Shown here one piece after another: positions 44,179 through 52,656 of a stretch of DNA of 64,000 nucleotides. Numbering within the stretch: the stretch's first letter is position 1; every line of letters starts with the position of its first letter. The notes beneath the pieces were generated by a model that was given only the letters and a program-made list of their open reading frames with translations, had not been told where the DNA came from and ran no database searches. This DNA comes from Burkholderia sp. GAS332 (GTDB taxonomy: Bacteria; Pseudomonadota; Gammaproteobacteria; Burkholderiales; Burkholderiaceae). Made by a program: the position numbers and the translations under genes. Where the stretch lies: positions 806,001 through 870,000 of the forward strand of contig FSRV01000002.1 in assembly GCA_900142905.1 (NCBI GenBank), given 5' to 3'.

Positions 44179-45480
44179 TTAGCGCACTTGCGGCGCGTCT
44201 TTGATAAACAGCGTAGTCAATGCCCCGACAATGCAGATCGCGCCGACATACAGCGGCGCGGCCATCGGGTTCGACTTCATCATCAGCGAAACGGCGATCG
44301 GTGTGAGGCCGCCGAACACCGCGTAGGCGACGTTATACGAGAACGAGATGCCCGAGAATCGCACGACCGGCGGGAACGACTTGACGAGCACAAACGGAAT
44401 CGCGCCGATCACGCCGACGAAAAGGCCGGCCACGGCGTACAGCGGCACCAACGCCGACGTATCGACGGCGAGCTGCTGGAACATCACGTAGTACGTGACC
44501 GCCAGCGCGAGGCCGCCGATGAAAATCGTGCGCCCCGCGCCAATCCGGCCGGCGATCGAACCCGCCATCACGCAGCCGATCGTCAGGCACAGCGTCGCCA
44601 CGCAGTTCGCCAGCAACGCGGTGGCCGGCGCGATATGAAACTGTTTTTGCAGCAGTGTCGGCGTCATCAGAATCACCACGACGATCGCGGCCGACAGCAT
44701 CCACGTGAGCAGCATGGACACGATCACGGCGCGGCCGTGGTCGCGCAACACGGCCTTGAGCGGCACTTCCGCAGCGATCGCCTTGCGTTGCTTGAGTTCG
44801 GCGAACACGGGCGTCTCATGCAGCCAGCGGCGCAGATAAACCGAGAACATGCCGAACACGCCGCCCACCAGGAACGGAATGCGCCATGCGTACGCGGCAA
44901 TTTCCGCCGGCGCGAAGTTGCGGTTCACCGCCGAGGCGATTAACGAGCCGAGCAGGATGCCCGCCGTGAGGCCGGCCGTCAGCGTGCCGCATGCATAGCC
45001 GATGTGCCGCTGCGGCACGTGTTCGGAGACGAACACCCATGCGCCCGGCACTTCGCCGCCGACCGCCGCGCCTTGCATCACGCGGAACACCAGCAGCAAT
45101 ACCGGCGCCATCACGCCGATGCTGGCGTAGGTGGGCAGCAGGCCCATCATCAGCGTCGGCACCGACATCAGCAGCACGCTTAACGTGAACATGCGCTTGC
45201 GGCCGAACAGGTCGCCGAAGTGCGCCATGATGATGCCGCCGAGCGGCCGCGCCAGATAGCCTGCCGCGAAGATGCCGAAGGTCTGCACCTGACGCAGCCA
45301 GTCGGGCATCGCGGCGGGGAAGAACAACTGGCCGATCGCCGGCGCAAAGAATACGAAGATGATGAAGTCGTAAAACTCCAGCGCCCCGCCGAGCGCGGCG
45401 AGACCGAGCGTCTTGTAATCGCTTCGCCCAAGAGGGCGTGGGGTGACAGCCTGCGCTCCACCCAGATTTGTCGCTTGCAT
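44179..45480 (-). CDS. MFS metabolite:proton symporter (MHS family)
   Basis: The 433-residue protein has twelve membrane segments and MHS-type signatures: GGALEFYDFIIFVFFAPAIGQLFFP, ARPLGGIIMAHFGDLFGRKRMF (motif A) and VFRVMQGAAVGGEVPGAWVFVSEHVP. MHS symporters (ShiA, ProP, KgtP types) import organic acids or osmolytes with protons. The start MQATNLGGAQ at 45480 is chosen by family length. The substrate is unknown; the gene is divergent from an orphan response regulator. Confidence 0.85.
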   Translation of the reverse strand: MQATNLGGAQAVTPRPLGRSDYKTLGLAALGGALEFYDFIIFVFFAPAIGQLFFPAAMPDWLRQVQTFGIFAAGYLARPLGGIIMAHFGDLFGRKRMFTLSVLLMSVPTLMMGLLPTYASIGVMAPVLLLVFRVMQGAAVGGEVPGAWVFVSEHVPQRHIGYACGTLTAGLTAGILLGSLIASAVNRNFAPAEIAAYAWRIPFLVGGVFGMFSVYLRRWLHETPVFAELKQRKAIAAEVPLKAVLRDHGRAVIVSMLLTWMLSAAIVVVILMTPTLLQKQFHIAPATALLANCVATLCLTIGCVMAGSIAGRIGAGRTIFIGGLALAVTYYVMFQQLAVDTSALVPLYAVAGLFVGVIGAIPFVLVKSFPPVVRFSGISFSYNVAYAVFGGLTPIAVSLMMKSNPMAAPLYVGAICIVGALTTLFIKDAPQVR

Positions 45481-45893
45481 TGCCTGTGTCTTGTTTTGAA
45501 TTGGGAACCACACGTAGCGCGTGGAAATACGGCGGTCGTCGGGCGAGAAGTGTGGCAAGCGCTGGGTAGAGCACGGGACACCGGCGCGCCGCCCGGGTAG
45601 GGCAGGTGCGATGACGACTGGGGCCAGGGCGAGGATTTTACAGGATGAAAGCCGGTCGTTTCGGGAAGTGCTTAATTAGATTGGAAAAAGTTCCCCGAGA
45701 CATGTCTTTGCGACGGCATCCAGGACCGCAAGGGTTGCGCGTCGTACGAGTCACAGAGGTTGAGTGTAGGAATGCTGCGTACCGCTTGTCGGAGTCAGGC
45801 GATTGGTGCGCAAATTAGGAATGCTCCTATGGGATGGCGTGGGCGTCCCTCTGAGAATCGCGTCCGAGCTATCAGTTAAGAGTCATCCATCCC
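45481..45893. other. Divergent intergenic region, 413 bp
   Basis: No gene is seen. TAGGAATGCT occurs at 45767-45776 and again at 45816-45825 (49 bp apart); the second is followed by CCTA, making an AGGA/TCCT dyad. These may be binding sites for the response regulator that starts at 45894. Confidence 0.35.
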
Positions 45894-46613
45894 ATGCGTA
45901 TTGCCATCCTTCAGCGTGACCCGGTCATGCGTCAGTCGATCGAAAAGATCCTCATGAGCGCCAGCCATACCTGCATGGTCTACGACGACGGTCTCACCAT
46001 GTCGAAAGCGCTTGCCCGATCCACCGTGGACATGCTGGTGCTGGACTGGCAAGGCACGCGCCTGTCCGGCGACGAAGTCCTGCGGTCGGTGCGCGCGGTC
46101 GGCGGCGACCGCCTGCCGGTCCTGTTCGCTTCAACGGAGACGTCGGAGGACAGCGTGGTGCGCGCCTTTGCCAGCGGGGCGGACGACTACGTCGGTCTGC
46201 CATTGCGGCCGGGCGAGTTCCGCGAGCGGGTGGCAGCCTTGCTGCGCCGCGCCTATCCGGACCGTTTCAGTGCCGCGAGCTTCGATGCCGGTCCGTACCA
46301 TTTCGACACACATCGCCAGCTTGTCATGCTACGCGGTCAGCCGGTCCCGCTTTCGGGTACGCAATACCGGTTGGCGTCGCTGTTCTTTTCCAATATTGGC
46401 CGCGTGATGTCGCGCGACCATATCTTCGCGATGGTGTGGGGGCGCGAGTTCCGCGAGTTCACCCGCACGATCGACAGCCACGTGTCGCGCCTGCGCTTGC
46501 TGCTCGAGATCGAGCCGCAAAACGACTTCCGGCTGCAGCCCGTTTACAAAAGCGGATATCGGCTGCTGCATCTGCGGTCAGGCGAGGCGGGTGCGGAAAA
46601 GCAGGCGGCCTGA
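45894..46613 (+). CDS. OmpR-family response regulator with degenerate receiver
   Basis: The 239-residue protein has a receiver domain (1-120) with phospho-acceptor D51 (LVLDWQG) and S80/T81, and a winged-helix trans_reg_C domain (about 130-230: HFDTHRQLVMLRG, SRDHIFAMVWG, SHVSRLRLLLE, YKSGYRLL). The conserved Lys of the receiver is Leu here (DDYVGLPLRPGE, L102), and the N-terminal acidic pair is reduced to D9. No histidine kinase is adjacent. It may act without normal phosphorylation. The ribosome site is weak. Confidence 0.85.
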   Translation: MRIAILQRDPVMRQSIEKILMSASHTCMVYDDGLTMSKALARSTVDMLVLDWQGTRLSGDEVLRSVRAVGGDRLPVLFASTETSEDSVVRAFASGADDYVGLPLRPGEFRERVAALLRRAYPDRFSAASFDAGPYHFDTHRQLVMLRGQPVPLSGTQYRLASLFFSNIGRVMSRDHIFAMVWGREFREFTRTIDSHVSRLRLLLEIEPQNDFRLQPVYKSGYRLLHLRSGEAGAEKQAA

Positions 46614-46914
46614 GCGGGTCAGGGTGCGCGTTGCATGGCGCCACGCCACGCCACGATCAGGAGCGGCGCCCCATCAACTTGCCGCGACTCAAACCTGCGG
46701 CAGCGCCGGCCGGGCTTCAATCGCCCGGCGAATCAACGCTTCCACCGCCTTGCGTTCATCTCCGGCCACGTGGTCCTATAATCGAGCGCAGGCGCGCACC
46801 CGCAAACGCCTGGCCGCGTAGCTGCACGGATGATGAACGCACCGGTGAAGGTACGGGCGAGCACACCGACAACGCACAACCAACACGCACCGCACCGACC
46901 ACGGAACCCGCACG
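46614..46914. other. Intergenic region before the PAS-AraC gene
   Basis: No credible gene in 301 bp. A TATAAT at 46777-46782 is the best promoter element, but no good -35 lies at the right distance. The transcript leader would be about 125 nt and shows no hairpin that I would rely on. Confidence 0.35.
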
Positions 46915-47682
46915 ATGAACACGCTGGCTCATCCGCTCGAACCGGACGACGCATCGCTGTCCGGCATGCTGTCGCATTTCACGCTGCTCGAGCCTGTGTT
47001 CGACGCGATGCCGGACGTCGCGTTCTTCGTCAAGGACGAGCACGCTCGCTATGTGCTGGTCAATCGGACGCTGGCCTCGCGCTGCGGTTTCAAGGAAAAG
47101 GCCGCCTTGCTCGGCAAGACCGCCGAGGACGTCTTCCCGCACCGCTTCGGCCGCATCTACACCGCACAGGACAAAGCGATCATCAACGTCGGCAATCAGA
47201 TGATCGATCAACTGGAGCTGCACCTGTATCCCGGCCGCCAGCCGGGTTGGTGCCTGACCTGCAAGCAGCCGTTGCGCGATCCGGCGGGCAAGGTGGTCGG
47301 CCTCGCCGGCATCTCCCGCGACCTGAAAGCGGACGAAAGCAGTCATCCCGCTTACAGCCGGTTGGCCGCGGTGGTGCAGTCCATCCAGGAAAATTACGTG
47401 CAGCCGTTAAATCTGAAACAGCTTGCTACGATGGCGGATATGTCCGTGGCGCAGCTGGGGCGCTACTTTCACAAAGTGTTTCATTTGACGCCGCGCCAGG
47501 TGTTGCTGAAAACGCGACTGGACGCCGCCACCGCGCTGCTGGTCTCGCACGACAAGGTCACTGACGTCGCCGCGCTCTGCGGCTACACCGACCACAGCGC
47601 CTTTACGCGCCAATTCAAGGCGACCGTCGGCGTCACGCCGACCGAGTACCGGATGCTGTTGCACGGAACCGCGCGAAGCTGA
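46915..47682 (+). CDS. AraC-family regulator with PAS sensor domain
   Basis: The 255-residue protein has a PAS domain at about 20-145 (LLEPVFDAMPDVAFFVKDEHARYVLVNRTLASRCGF, CLTCKQPLRDPAGKVVGLAGISRDL) and a C-terminal double AraC helix-turn-helix (LNLKQLATMADMSVAQLGRYFHKVF, VTDVAALCGYTDHSAFTRQFKATVGVTPTEYR). It should be a soluble sensor that binds DNA in response to a small ligand. The target is unknown. Confidence 0.86.
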   Translation: MNTLAHPLEPDDASLSGMLSHFTLLEPVFDAMPDVAFFVKDEHARYVLVNRTLASRCGFKEKAALLGKTAEDVFPHRFGRIYTAQDKAIINVGNQMIDQLELHLYPGRQPGWCLTCKQPLRDPAGKVVGLAGISRDLKADESSHPAYSRLAAVVQSIQENYVQPLNLKQLATMADMSVAQLGRYFHKVFHLTPRQVLLKTRLDAATALLVSHDKVTDVAALCGYTDHSAFTRQFKATVGVTPTEYRMLLHGTARS

Positions 47683-47692
47683 TCTGCCCCAC

Positions 47693-48022
47693 ATGGTTCG
47701 TCGCAGGCATCATTACTACGTCTACGTTGTCGCACTCGACGACACGGTCTGGAACGAGGCGCGCTTTCGCCGCGCGAATCCGGATTACCGGTTCGATAAA
47801 CCGTGCGTCTATGTGGGAATGACGGGACTGGACCCGGATTTGAGATTCGACCGGCACAAGGCCGGCATTCAGGCAAATCGCTATGTGCGCGATTACGGCC
47901 TGCGGCTCTTGCCCGAACTCTATGAAGTGTTCAACCCCATGCCTTACCGCGGCGCACAGGATATGGAGGTGGAATTGGCGATTGGACTGCGCGAGGCGGG
48001 GTACGGCGTCTGGCAGGCGTAA
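47693..48022 (+). CDS. GIY-YIG-like small nuclease
   Basis: The 109-residue protein keeps a modified GIY-YIG core: YYVYVVAL for GIY, CVYVGMTGLDPDLRFDRHKAG for YIG with the following Arg and His, and a distal Glu in AQDMEVELAIGLRE. It starts 10 bp after the AraC gene, so it may share its transcript. Stand-alone members of this family have DNA repair or unknown roles. The catalytic pattern looks complete. Confidence 0.7.
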   Translation: MVRRRHHYYVYVVALDDTVWNEARFRRANPDYRFDKPCVYVGMTGLDPDLRFDRHKAGIQANRYVRDYGLRLLPELYEVFNPMPYRGAQDMEVELAIGLREAGYGVWQA

Positions 48023-48041
48023 TGAAAGCGAAAGGTTAGTC

Positions 48042-48302
48042 TTATTTCACGCCAAGCCCGCGCAGCACTGCATTGCCTTCGGGCGTCAGACGGATATGCG
48101 AGACGCCTGCGTGGCCGGCAACTGTTTCAATCAGGCCGGCTTCGTGAAGCTGCGGAATCTCGGGTTTCGCGGACGCGTCGATCGGCGCGTGCAGCAACAG
48201 CAGCAGCGTCGCCAGTTCGTGGTGGCTCAGCAGGCGGCGCAGAATTGTGGGCCGCTTCGCCGGTGCTGGCGTCTCGTTCGTGTTGTGATCGGGCTGGTTC
48301 AT
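48042..48302 (-). CDS. Small winged-helix-like protein, unknown
   Basis: The 86-residue protein from ATG 48302 (MNQPDHNTNE) resembles a small winged helix: ILRRLLSHHELATLLLLLHAP, IPQLHEAGLIETVAG, HIRLTPEGNAVLRGLG, with the beta-wing pattern seen in PadR/MarR-like folds. A weak ribosome site (AAGGTG) precedes the start. Its target and function are unknown. Confidence 0.6.
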   Translation of the reverse strand: MNQPDHNTNETPAPAKRPTILRRLLSHHELATLLLLLHAPIDASAKPEIPQLHEAGLIETVAGHAGVSHIRLTPEGNAVLRGLGVK

Positions 48303-48457
48303 GGAGCGCACCTTGTGCGGGATAGTGTCGGATGGATCATGCGGACGAAGTCTTAAACGATTCTTAAGATCCATTGTCATGTAACACCGTGACACTATGA
48401 TTGCGCCGGAACAAGTTACCGACAGTTACACTTGGCCGATTATTACCTTTGCTTACG

Positions 48458-48790
48458 TTACGGTGCGCAGGTTTTGCTCGCCGATTCGATCCACATATTG
48501 CTCACGTGGCGCTTGCCCGCGTAGTAGCGATAAGTCGTCGCGCCATTGTCGCTGCGCACCTTGACGATATTCGAATCGCCGAAGTCGAGCATCTGGCCTT
48601 GCGGGATGGCGGTCGACTTGAACGCGTCATTGTGGCTGGTCGCCACTTGCGTCAGGCAGGCGACCACGTCGTTGACCGAGCGCTGCGTGGTGGTGTCGAT
48701 GACGGGCTCGCCGGCATCCGGATTCTTCTGGAAGTACGCGCAAGCGCTGAGAAGCAGGGGCACTGACAGGACTACGGCAAACTTCTTCAT
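48458..48790 (-). CDS. Small lipoprotein, unknown function
   Basis: The 110-residue protein has a short signal with lipobox LLLSAC (Cys17). The mature part (about 93 residues) has paired Cys (VACLTQ, KTCAP) that could form a disulfide, and a beta-rich middle (NIVKVRSDNGATTYRYYAG). It is probably anchored to a membrane facing the periplasm. I do not recognise a family. Confidence 0.75.
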   Translation of the reverse strand: MKKFAVVLSVPLLLSACAYFQKNPDAGEPVIDTTTQRSVNDVVACLTQVATSHNDAFKSTAIPQGQMLDFGDSNIVKVRSDNGATTYRYYAGKRHVSNMWIESASKTCAP

Positions 48791-49024
48791 ATCTCTCCTG
48801 GCGTTTCATTCGGACGACGGTGCGCGGGACGCCCGCATGGGGCAGCGCGCGCGGCACCGGGCCGCGGATCAACCACCATTATATCGGTGCGCCGCGCCCG
48901 CTTGATCCGACGAAGCATGGGCCGTGCCCGATCCGCCTGAATCCGCTCGAATTTACCTGAGTCCGCCCGAATCTATGGACCGCAGGCCGCCTGCCGCCGT
49001 CCTCCCGGGTGGCAGGCCGAACGC

Positions 49025-50908
49025 CTATTTGCGGCGCTGGGCCTGCGCGGCGAGCCGCACAGCCGCATTGGCCGCGCCATAGCCGTCGTAGCCGCCGCGC
49101 CGTTCGACAATTTCCAGAAAAAACCGCTGATCCAGCTGTTCGGTGTACGCGTGGAAGAACTCGCCGCCGCGCTCATCGCGGTCATACAGGATGTTGTGCG
49201 CGCGCAGCGCTTCGAGCGTCTCGTCCGGCAGCGCATAGCGCGCGGCGAGGTCGTCGTAGTAATTACGCGGGATGCGCAGCACCGGCAGACCGTCGGCGAC
49301 GAATTCGGGAACGGCGCTGAAGATGTCGCCTGTGCTGAACGCGACGTGGTTCAGGCCCGAGCCGTGGTACGTGTGTAATGCCTCAGCCACCGCCGTGTGA
49401 TGGTCCACCGACGCGTTCAGTACGATGCGCACCGACCCGTCATGACTGCGCAGCGCGCGGCTGCGCACCAGCCCGTACGGGTCGGGCACCAGCACGCCCG
49501 GCTCGGCCTGGAAGCCGAGCGCGGTCCGCAGAAACAGCACCCACGTATCCAGCGAAGGCGCCGGCACCGACAGGCAGACGTGGTCGATGCGCGTGAGCGG
49601 CCCCACTTCAGTCGGACCGTTGATGTCGGTGAGCACGAAATCGGCTTCGAACAGGGTGGGCTGATCCGGCGTCTCGTCGACGAAATAGTTCAGGCTGCCG
49701 TCGGGCGCCTGCACCGCTGGCAGCACGCGTTCATTCGGGCCGATCTGGCCGGAGAACGGTGCGTAGCCGAAGCCGGCGGCGCGCTCGAACGCCTGATTGG
49801 CGTCGTCCACGCGAAACGCCGACGCGCACAGCGACAAACCATGCTGCTGGAAGAAGGCGTTGGCGAAAGAATCCGGTTCGGCGTTCAGCACGATCGACGC
49901 CGCGCCGTGCTGAAACAGCGTCACATCTTTCGAACGATGCTGGCCGGCCTGGCGAAAGCGCAGCTTGCCGAGCCAGTCGACGAGATGTGCGCGGGTGGTG
50001 TGGTCGACCGCGAACTCGAGAAACTGATAGCCGACATGCGCGGGCGCGGCCGGCGATTGATAGAGCTGGCCGACCGGCTGCTGCGTGGACTCGAGCAGCG
50101 CGCGCGTCTGTTCCTCGAGGAACAGCAGTGAGCGATGGCCGTCCGCCGCGGTGATGGTGGTCGGTGCGGCGCGAAAGCCGTCGTTGAAAATTTCGAGCGA
50201 AAGCGGCCCTGTGTAACCGGTTTTCACGACCTGCGCGGTGAAGGCCGCCAGATCGAAATCGCCCTGGCCCGGGAAGCAGCGGTAGTGGCGGCTCCACTCG
50301 AGCACGTCCATGGCCAGCTTCGGCGCGTCGGCGATTTGCACGAAGGCGATGCGTTCGCCCGGAATGTCGGCGATCGCATCCACCGTATCGTTCAGCGACA
50401 GCGTATGAAAGCTGTCGAGCACGAGCCCCAGATTCGGATGGTTCACCGCGTTGACGAGCTTCCACGCATGGCGGTAGGTCTTCACGTGCTTGCCCCACGC
50501 GAGTGCCTCATAACCGGCGATCACGCCGGCTGCTTCGGCCGCGCGGGCCAACGCGCCCAACTGGTCGGTCATCAGCGAATCGTCGCCGATGGTGTCGGGC
50601 GAGACGTTGCTGCACACCAGAATCCGGTCCGTCCCCAGTTCGTGCATCACGTCGAACTTGCGCTTCGCCCGATCCAGATTGCGCGCGAGGCGCTCCGGGC
50701 TCACCCCGTCGAAATCGCGGAACGGCTGGAACAGCATGATTTTCAGCCCGAGATCCTCGGCGATGCGCCGCACCTCGGCGGGCGAGCCGTCGAAATACAG
50801 CAGGTCGTTCTCGAAGATCTCGACCCCTTCGAAGCCCGCCGCCTGGATGGCGGTCAGCTTCTCGACGAGGGTCCCGCTGATCGACACGGTGGCAATCGAA
50901 CGTTGCAT
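49025..50908 (-). CDS. quiC: 3-dehydroshikimate dehydratase, QuiC type (TIM barrel fused to HPPD-like domain)
   Basis: The 627-residue protein starts MQRSIATVSISGTLVEKL after CAGGAG. The N-terminal half (1-270) is a xylose-isomerase-like TIM barrel (AAGFEGVEIFENDLLYFDG, YEALAWGKHVKTYRHAW, LDSFHTLS). The C-terminal half is a VOC/4-hydroxyphenylpyruvate dioxygenase-like domain (DHTTRAHLVDWLGKLRF, IDHVCLSVPA, NHVAFSTGD, QRFFLEIVERRGGYDGYG). This fusion is known as QuiC, which converts 3-dehydroshikimate to protocatechuate. It is divergent from aroQ-aroE-MFS, completing quinate/shikimate breakdown. Confidence 0.82.
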   Translation of the reverse strand: MQRSIATVSISGTLVEKLTAIQAAGFEGVEIFENDLLYFDGSPAEVRRIAEDLGLKIMLFQPFRDFDGVSPERLARNLDRAKRKFDVMHELGTDRILVCSNVSPDTIGDDSLMTDQLGALARAAEAAGVIAGYEALAWGKHVKTYRHAWKLVNAVNHPNLGLVLDSFHTLSLNDTVDAIADIPGERIAFVQIADAPKLAMDVLEWSRHYRCFPGQGDFDLAAFTAQVVKTGYTGPLSLEIFNDGFRAAPTTITAADGHRSLLFLEEQTRALLESTQQPVGQLYQSPAAPAHVGYQFLEFAVDHTTRAHLVDWLGKLRFRQAGQHRSKDVTLFQHGAASIVLNAEPDSFANAFFQQHGLSLCASAFRVDDANQAFERAAGFGYAPFSGQIGPNERVLPAVQAPDGSLNYFVDETPDQPTLFEADFVLTDINGPTEVGPLTRIDHVCLSVPAPSLDTWVLFLRTALGFQAEPGVLVPDPYGLVRSRALRSHDGSVRIVLNASVDHHTAVAEALHTYHGSGLNHVAFSTGDIFSAVPEFVADGLPVLRIPRNYYDDLAARYALPDETLEALRAHNILYDRDERGGEFFHAYTEQLDQRFFLEIVERRGGYDGYGAANAAVRLAAQAQRRK

Positions 50909-51081
50909 GAACGGCTCCTGCAAAAACAATGAAACGGCTGTTGGGAGGGCGAAATGGTCGCTTTGCCGCGTCCGCGCGCCTTGCGGTCCGCCATGTTGCA
51001 ATGCGGGGAATGGTCTAGCTAGTTACCAACAACCAGCAAGAGACGGATCGAAAGTACCCGCATTAACCGCAATTTTCGACA

Positions 51082-51121
51082 GTTTATACAAACTAACTAG
51101 ATGGTACAAATTCGTATAAAC
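51082..51121. promoter_or_regulatory. Dyad in the quiC/aroQ divergent promoter region
   Basis: GTTTATAC (51082-51089) and GTATAAAC (51114-51121) are exact inverted repeats with a 24-bp spacer. CTAGTTA and TAACTAG repeats lie around it. It sits in the AT-rich centre of the 318-bp divergent region and could be the operator for the pathway regulator, perhaps the TetR protein at 54142-54837 (inferred). Confidence 0.45.
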
Positions 51122-51226
51122 CCCGAATGACGATTGCGGACAATGCGCGCACACTGCGCTCATGTTGTAGAGCCGCGGCGCGTGCCGTGGCCCGCTTTAT
51201 GTCTTACTTTTGCAGGAGTAGTCGTC

Positions 51227-51682
51227 ATGAGTTTTGCCTCAGTGCTGGTCCTCAACGGACCGAATCTCAACCTGCTCGGCACGCGTGAGCCGGCTATCTA
51301 TGGCTCGGAAACGCTCGACGACGTCGCGAAACTTTGCCGCGACGCGGGCGATCGGCTGGATCTGGCGGTCGACTTCTGTCAATCGAATGCCGAGCATCAA
51401 CTCATCGACTGGCTGCATGCGGCGCGCAGCAAGGTCGACGGCATCGTGATCAATCCTGCCGCTTACACGCATACCTCGGTGGCGATTGCCGACGCGCTCA
51501 CCGCGATCGAAAAGCCCGTCATCGAAGTGCATATTTCAAACGTGCATCGCCGCGAAGCGTTCCGGCATCACTCGTACGTGTCGGCGGTGGCCGAGGCGAT
51601 CATCATTGGTTGCGGTACGCAGGGCTATGTGCTCGCGCTGGAGCGGATGACGACTATTCTTAAGAATAGGGCGGCAAAATGA
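51227..51682 (+). CDS. aroQ: Type II 3-dehydroquinate dehydratase
   Basis: The 151-residue protein has the type II dehydroquinase motifs: [20 protein letters not shown] (active-site loop with catalytic Arg and Tyr), [36 protein letters not shown], and VEVHISN-type [22 protein letters not shown] with the conserved His. It interconverts 3-dehydroquinate and 3-dehydroshikimate as a dodecamer. The ATG at 51227 follows GCAGGAG. The context marks it as a catabolic copy. Confidence 0.92.
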   Translation: MSFASVLVLNGPNLNLLGTREPAIYGSETLDDVAKLCRDAGDRLDLAVDFCQSNAEHQLIDWLHAARSKVDGIVINPAAYTHTSVAIADALTAIEKPVIEVHISNVHRREAFRHHSYVSAVAEAIIIGCGTQGYVLALERMTTILKNRAAK

Positions 51683-52572
51683 ACCAACAAGCAAACACTC
51701 AAGCGAGCGCAAAATCGTTTCTCGTCGGCCTGATCGGCTCGGGCATCGGCGGATCGCTCAGCCCCGCGATGCATGAGGAGGAGGGCAGCAAGCTCGGCCT
51801 GCACTATGTGTACCGGCGCATCGACTTGGAAGCGTTGAAGTTGGACATCACGGCGCTCTCCGATTTGCTCGTTGCCGCCGAGCGTATGGGCTACAACGGG
51901 CTGAACATCACGTACCCGTGCAAGCAGGCGGTGATCCCGCTGCTCGACGAACTGTCCGACGACGCGCGCGCACTCGGCGCGGTCAACACGGTTCTGTTCA
52001 AGGACGGCAAACGTATCGGCCACAACACCGATTGGTCCGGTTTCGCGCGCGCATTTCAACGCGGCTTGCCGGACGTATCGCTGGAACGCGTCGTGCAACT
52101 GGGCGCGGGCGGCGCGGGCGCGGCAGTCGCGCATGCCGCGCTGACGATGGGTACGCAAGCGCTTACGCTGTTCGACGTGGACGCCGCGCGCGCCGCATCG
52201 CTCGCCGCGGATTTGCAGAAGCGTTTTCCCGCCTCCACCGTGACCGCCGGCGACTCGCTCACGGAATCGCTCCATGAATCGCTCGTGGCCGCTAACGGCC
52301 TGATTCACGCCACGCCCACCGGCATGGCGAAATTGCCGGGCTTGCCGTTGCCGGTCGAATTGCTGCACCGCGGTTTGTGGGTGGCGGACATCGTCTATTT
52401 TCCGATCCGCACCGCGCTATTGCAGGCCGCCGAAGCGCTTGGCTGCCGCACGCTGAGTGGCGGCGGGATGGCGGTGTATCAGGCGGTCGACGCGATGCGA
52501 CTCTTCACGGGCCTCGAGCCCGACGCCGAGCGCGTCTACACGCATTTCCAGTCCTTGTTGCAACGCCCCTAA
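51679..52572 (+). CDS. AroE-like quinate/shikimate dehydrogenase
   Basis: The 297-residue protein has the shikimate dehydrogenase motifs [11 protein letters not shown] (substrate-site Ser), NITYPCKQ (catalytic Lys) and LGAVNTVLF, and an NAD(P) Rossmann domain ([16 protein letters not shown]). Its C-terminal end [24 protein letters not shown] matches the family. The MHE after the SxS motif, rather than MHN, resembles catabolic quinate/shikimate dehydrogenases. It overlaps aroQ by 4 bp. Which of quinate or shikimate it prefers cannot be told. Confidence 0.85.
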   Translation: MNQQANTQASAKSFLVGLIGSGIGGSLSPAMHEEEGSKLGLHYVYRRIDLEALKLDITALSDLLVAAERMGYNGLNITYPCKQAVIPLLDELSDDARALGAVNTVLFKDGKRIGHNTDWSGFARAFQRGLPDVSLERVVQLGAGGAGAAVAHAALTMGTQALTLFDVDAARAASLAADLQKRFPASTVTAGDSLTESLHESLVAANGLIHATPTGMAKLPGLPLPVELLHRGLWVADIVYFPIRTALLQAAEALGCRTLSGGGMAVYQAVDAMRLFTGLEPDAERVYTHFQSLLQRP

Positions 52573-52656
52573 GGAAGTCCCTTCGGGGACGCTAAACCGG
52601 TAGCACGCGAGCCGTACACAACCGGTGCACAACCAGACCGAGGAGACAGAGACGCC

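Noticed and set aside
44125..44943. 272-residue plus-strand frame opposite the MHS symporter
   Set aside because: It is antisense to a twelve-segment transporter with family motifs, and its His/Arg/Asp composition is shadow-like.
46830..47564. 244-residue frame overlapping the PAS-AraC gene
   Set aside because: The AraC frame has clear PAS and helix-turn-helix motifs; this one is its out-of-frame shadow.
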